A DNA stretch of 64,000 nucleotides from Primula veris (taxonomy: Eukaryota > Streptophyta > Magnoliopsida > Ericales > Primulaceae): contig OY821742.1 of assembly GCA_963682055.1 (NCBI GenBank), positions 28,677,060-28,741,059 of the forward strand, written 5' to 3'. The translations under genes and the position numbers were made by a program. The notes under the pieces are model-generated. The model was not told the DNA's origin and searched no databases. It saw only the letters and a list, made by a program, of their open reading frames with translations. Within the stretch, counting starts at the first letter, position 1, and each line of letters begins with the position of its first letter. Positions 60,488 through 64,000 of the stretch are shown here, piece after piece.

Positions 60488-60814
60488 GGGTGTGTTTGAA
60501 ACCCGAAAAATGTCACGAAAAAGAAATCAAGAAAAATTAACTTGAAATCATTTTCGGGTGATGTGTTTGTAATGTTGGGAAATCAATAGAAAAAAAAATA
60601 AGAAAGAGGGAATTAGTCTCACTTTTTCTATTTGTTTTTATTTTTCTCACACATTTGAAAGTAAAATGATTTCTCTCATTCTAAACACAGTTTTCTCTCA
60701 CTTTTTTTTGTTTTATTTTTCATTGGGTTTTTTATGCAAGCAAACAGAAGAAAATATTTTTTTCAGGAAATCATTTTCATTTTCTCATGATTTTTTCGAG
60801 TTTCAAACACACCA
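60488..60814. mobile_element. MITE upstream of nsLTP2 (~325 bp)
   Basis: The left end GGGTGTGTTTGAAACCCGAAAAA and the right end read in reverse, TGGTGTGTTTGAAACTCGAAAAA, are inverted repeats of about 23 bp. The interior is T/A-rich with further self-complementary pieces (AATCATTTTC). The target duplication is not clear, so the superfamily (PIF/Harbinger or hAT) is undecided. Confidence 0.7.
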
Positions 60815-61454
60815 TTAATGTTGACCCTAATTTTTTAAGAGTTGTGTTATATATTTTGAGCCAAGATATTTTAAAACGGATTATTATCATGTTCTTCTAA
60901 CATTTAAAATTCTAGAGCTTTTAACCTAGTTTTTCTTTCTTAATCTCAAATAAAGCAACTTGTTTGCTCAAAATCTACATCCAAAACAACTATAATTAGC
61001 ACATATATCTTCTTGAAGCACAATTATTAAATCAAAGGAGCGATTTACCCAGATTCATATTTTGTTCTTATAATACAAATTAGTGCATCCAAAAAAATTG
61101 TTTTCAAAAGAAACACTCCTTTTATATGCTGCTCGAGAGTATGTCATCAGATTGTTAAAAACAATAAAGCCGCTATTAAAGAGAAAAAATGACAAAATAA
61201 AAGAGCTTATCTCCCTCCTCCGAATCCAATGGATTCGAGACCAAATTCCTTCGAGCTTGTTCCTCCCTCACCTCCTTAAAGCATACCATATCCATCATAA
61301 CTCAATAAATATTTTTACCGAAGTTGTTAAAAAAAAGTCATAGTTTGGGGTTATAAATTCAAGGATTTGGAAGAATATCAAGGAGAATCGGCTATTTTTT
61401 TACACAAAAGTTAGATATGGTTTGTTCTCTTTTTCAGTACATGCTTTTGGGTTT
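60815..61454. other. Intergenic sequence
   Basis: No gene recognised. An 86-codon open frame at 61083-61343 matches nothing I know. The last part (from about 61360) may already belong to the decayed LINE fragment that follows. Confidence 0.4.
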
Positions 61455-61900
61455 TTTTCATGTTCGTCCCTCTATCAATGATATCAGAAAGTTAGTTGTG
61501 CCTATGGATATGAAAGTTAATGTTTCAATTGGAGTTATAAATTATAAGCATGTCGACGTCTTAATTAGATATTTTCAAATGAGATTTTTTTAAGATTATG
61601 GCTTAAAGAATCTTGGTTCCCACATAGTTATCCTATGACTGTCTTCAAGTGGATTTATAATTTTAGCCTTAATTTACTTTCTACTCATTTATATAATAAG
61701 CCTAGTAACTTTTATATTACGAAAACGTTACGCACTCCATTGAAATTGGATAGTCTCATAGCTGCTCTGCCTAACGAGGCCTAGTCAAGTAAGGGTTTGT
61801 ATTGAATTTGCTCATACTAGATAGATGAAAAACAAGCTTCGGATAGGTTATAACGGAGAATGGAAAGGTTTCTGGCAATATTGTGAATACTGTAAGTGGA
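61455..61900 (+). pseudogene. Decayed L1 ORF1 (DUF4283) fragment
   Basis: With frame changes and stops, the plus strand reads RPSINDIRKLVVPMDMKVNV, IGVINYKHVDVLIRYF, FPHSYPMTVFKWIYNF and, after a gap, RIGYNGEWKGFWQYCEY. These align in order with L1 ORF1 at 27901-29367 (KPEIAVIRKL..., IGILDHKHVLIRCF, YIEDYPMRVFKWTYNF, RIGYGEEEGFWQYCKYED). It is an old, separate insertion on the opposite strand. Confidence 0.8.
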
Positions 61901-63760
61901 TGGGGATGTGCTTTTTTCTTGAATCTCCAACTTTTCCTGAATCTTCAACCTATTTTTTTATTTACTAAAGATGAGGTTATCAAAAGAGGGTCAAGTCAAA
62001 TACAGTTGTGGTCTCTATAACGGAGAATGATGGTGGTGGTCTAATGGACGGGTTGTGGGGGGTTGCTTGGGAGATTCAGGGTTTTAGGGTCAAGTCATAT
62101 AGAGTTTCAGGGTTACTATAGAACAAACCCCTATTTTAAATAGAGATTCATTTTTTGAATAAATCACCTAAACAAACACTTTCTTGCGATTTTTTCTGAA
62201 TAAAATTGGCATAACATGACATCTTGAATCTACATCGAAACATATAACTTCTTGATTAGAAATTAAGGCCCTCTTGTCGCGTTTTTAATGGATGTTCTTA
62301 GGTAGGCTCTACCCTGTATTTATTTAATTAAGGTCCATTTGCAATTCTTTTATATTAGGACGGACGAAAGTGCAAAAATGTGATTGCATTTCCCTTATAA
62401 ATATATATTTTTTTGGCATAGAGAGATGTTTATGGTTACACATTGAGTTTAATATTTGTGTGATAGATAGTCATACGTGGATCAATAAACCACTACACAA
62501 TTAAAATGTGGCTTCCCATATTTGAGCATCCACGGAATAGTATGTGGTTTATGATATCATGCATGCCAATTCGACACTCTTGAAACTAGTAGTATATCTT
62601 TTTTTTTTCATATACTTTCGTGTTTTGTTTCAGTCAAATTGTAATAATAAAAATTATTAATAAATGATAGATTTACACTTGTCTACTTAGTGATGCCAAT
62701 CATGCATGTCATTGGTGTTTGTCATGATTAACAATTATCATGGCTTCATGCACACATAATAGCTATTTTTAAGGTCAAAAGTAAAATATAATGCTCGCGT
62801 GCTCCATGAACAAAGTCAAGTAAAGTTGTTATTCTTATCATTCATCATTGCCTTTTCTTACAGAATTAGAATGCTATAACTTACAATCGCTAGATTATAC
62901 ATGTTTGTAATTCGGAGAACTAGTTGAAACATTATAAAGAATTATAGGAAATGAACATAAATAAAAATATATGAAATCATTTTAAACTTATTTGTTAAAA
63001 ATAAATAGAAAATACGGAAAAAGAATTAGACGAATTGGTAGGGAATTTTGTTTTTCGCATTAGGTGCCTAACTCAAAATAAGGGAAATACCAGAAAATTA
63101 GGCTTTGGAACGAATTAGAGTAATTATTTAAGTTTTGGTCTACAAAAGGCAAAAAAACTAAAATAAATCTATAACTAATTAAAAAAAAATGTCATAAAGT
63201 TGGAAAATAACAAAGAAAATACCAAAATAGTTTTAAAAAAAACAAAGATAGAAAAATCGATAACCCGCAAAAATTAGGTCCAAACACCCCACGCCCCTCT
63301 TCCTTTTACATAATTAGTTTTTTTTAAATAAATCATTACTTAAAATCGTTGAATTAGGAAAAATAAGTTGCTTGTTTGAAATATTTTACTTTCTTTAAAG
63401 ATGAGTTGTTTCTTAAATAAGCTTGTCATGCAGTTTCTTTTAAATAAGTTATTGATGAATATATTAATTAATGGGCTTGGCCCATATTTTCGATCCCAAT
63501 AATCAAAGATGGGCTGAGCCATTGTTGGTAAGAGTTTGGCCCATCCGCCAGATCCCGACCGTATAGATGATGGTCTGGCTGATGTCCATACCCATAAAAG
63601 AGAAGCTAAGTGAAACATCAAATAAAAAGCAATGAGTACCACCCATGAGCTAATAAGTAAACGCCCATGCTCCAGATCGTGTATTGAGTGGCAATTACAT
63701 CTATTAACTACCCACTATCCCAACTCATGGGATGGATGATATACAAAAGTAACATCCACA
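61901..63760. other. AT-rich intergenic sequence
   Basis: No gene recognised and no clear repeat structure. The small open frame near 63340-63642 (minus) matches no family. Confidence 0.4.
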
Positions 63761-63767
63761 AACCTAA

Positions 63768-63780
63768 CTATAAATAAAGA
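63768..63780 (+). promoter_or_regulatory. Candidate TATA box near the window edge
   Basis: ACTATAAATAAAG is followed by a CT-rich stretch (ACTCTCTTTCTAC near 63813) and then by a tandem array. It could be the promoter of a gene or of an LTR running out of the window. Confidence 0.35.
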
Positions 63781-63918
63781 GGCAGACCATCATAGGAGTG
63801 GTTAAACAGAATTACTCTCTTTCTACTAATATTTCTATACACTTAAATATCCAAACACTTAAACATATTTTGGGGCCTAATACTGATTTACCCGTTCATG
63901 GTCCATCACTCGTCCGGG

Positions 63919-64000
63919 GTTCGTTACTTTTTCGTGGTTCATCTTTGGTCCATCGCTCATCCTTGGTCCATCGTTCATCCTTGGTCCATCACTCATCCTT
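63919..64000. repeat. 18-bp tandem array running off the right edge
   Basis: The unit TTGGTCCATCGTTCATCC occurs three times in tandem to the last base, with looser copies from about 63897 (GGTCCATCACTCGTCC). Its extent is unknown because the window ends. Confidence 0.8.

Noticed and set aside
61083..61343. 86-codon plus-strand frame
   Set aside because: Starts near low-complexity sequence and matches no family; probably chance or LINE debris.

Overview
The window looks like AT-rich, transposon-dominated nuclear DNA of a flowering plant, probably a eudicot. The evidence is a Ty3 chromovirus of Tekay type, a plant L1 LINE carrying an RNase H domain, Stowaway-type MITEs, an exon of a plant group-A MAP kinase and one type-2 non-specific lipid transfer protein gene. 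The species cannot be named from the sequence.

Layout. (1) 1-19417 is a nest of three LTR retrotransposons. Ty3 element A (internal region plus complete 3' LTR, 1-6814) sits inside the 5' LTR of non-autonomous copia element C (6815-11458). C sits inside the 5' LTR of a second Tekay-like element B (11459-19417). The missing 5' parts of A, C and B should lie just left of the window, in a predictable order. (2) 19418-29760 is non-coding, AT-rich sequence that looks like a degenerate or non-autonomous retroelement (115-bp direct repeats, primer-binding-site-like motif, repeated hairpins). A nearly full-length L1 LINE on the minus strand (23513-29433) is inserted in it with a 12-bp target duplication. 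(3) 29760-38517 is intergenic DNA with a Stowaway MITE, a 300-bp dispersed repeat pair and a TA microsatellite. (4) 38518-51946 is a second nest: decayed minus-strand copia D with both LTRs and no reverse transcriptase; a 6.9-kb hAT DNA transposon (44155-51029, perfect 8-bp target duplication) inside its leader; and a 2.3-kb foldback/Mutator-like element (46281-48581, perfect 9-bp target duplication) inside the hAT transposase exon. The hAT also carries one MAP kinase exon with its splice sites. (5) 51947-54130 is a minisatellite complex with inverted copies. (6) 54131-64000 is mostly intergenic. It holds the one intact host gene seen, nsLTP2 (59836-60129, minus), two MITEs, decayed LINE coding fragments and, at the right edge, a TATA-containing stretch running into an 18-bp tandem array.

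Almost all coding capacity belongs to mobile elements, and nearly all of it is broken, often by C-to-T/G-to-A type stop codons, as expected for methylated repeats. Exceptions with open frames are L1 ORF1, the nsLTP2 gene, the captured MAPK exon and the hAT transposase, whose frame is intact except for the foldback insertion. No rRNA, tRNA, CRISPR or bacterial-type features were seen.
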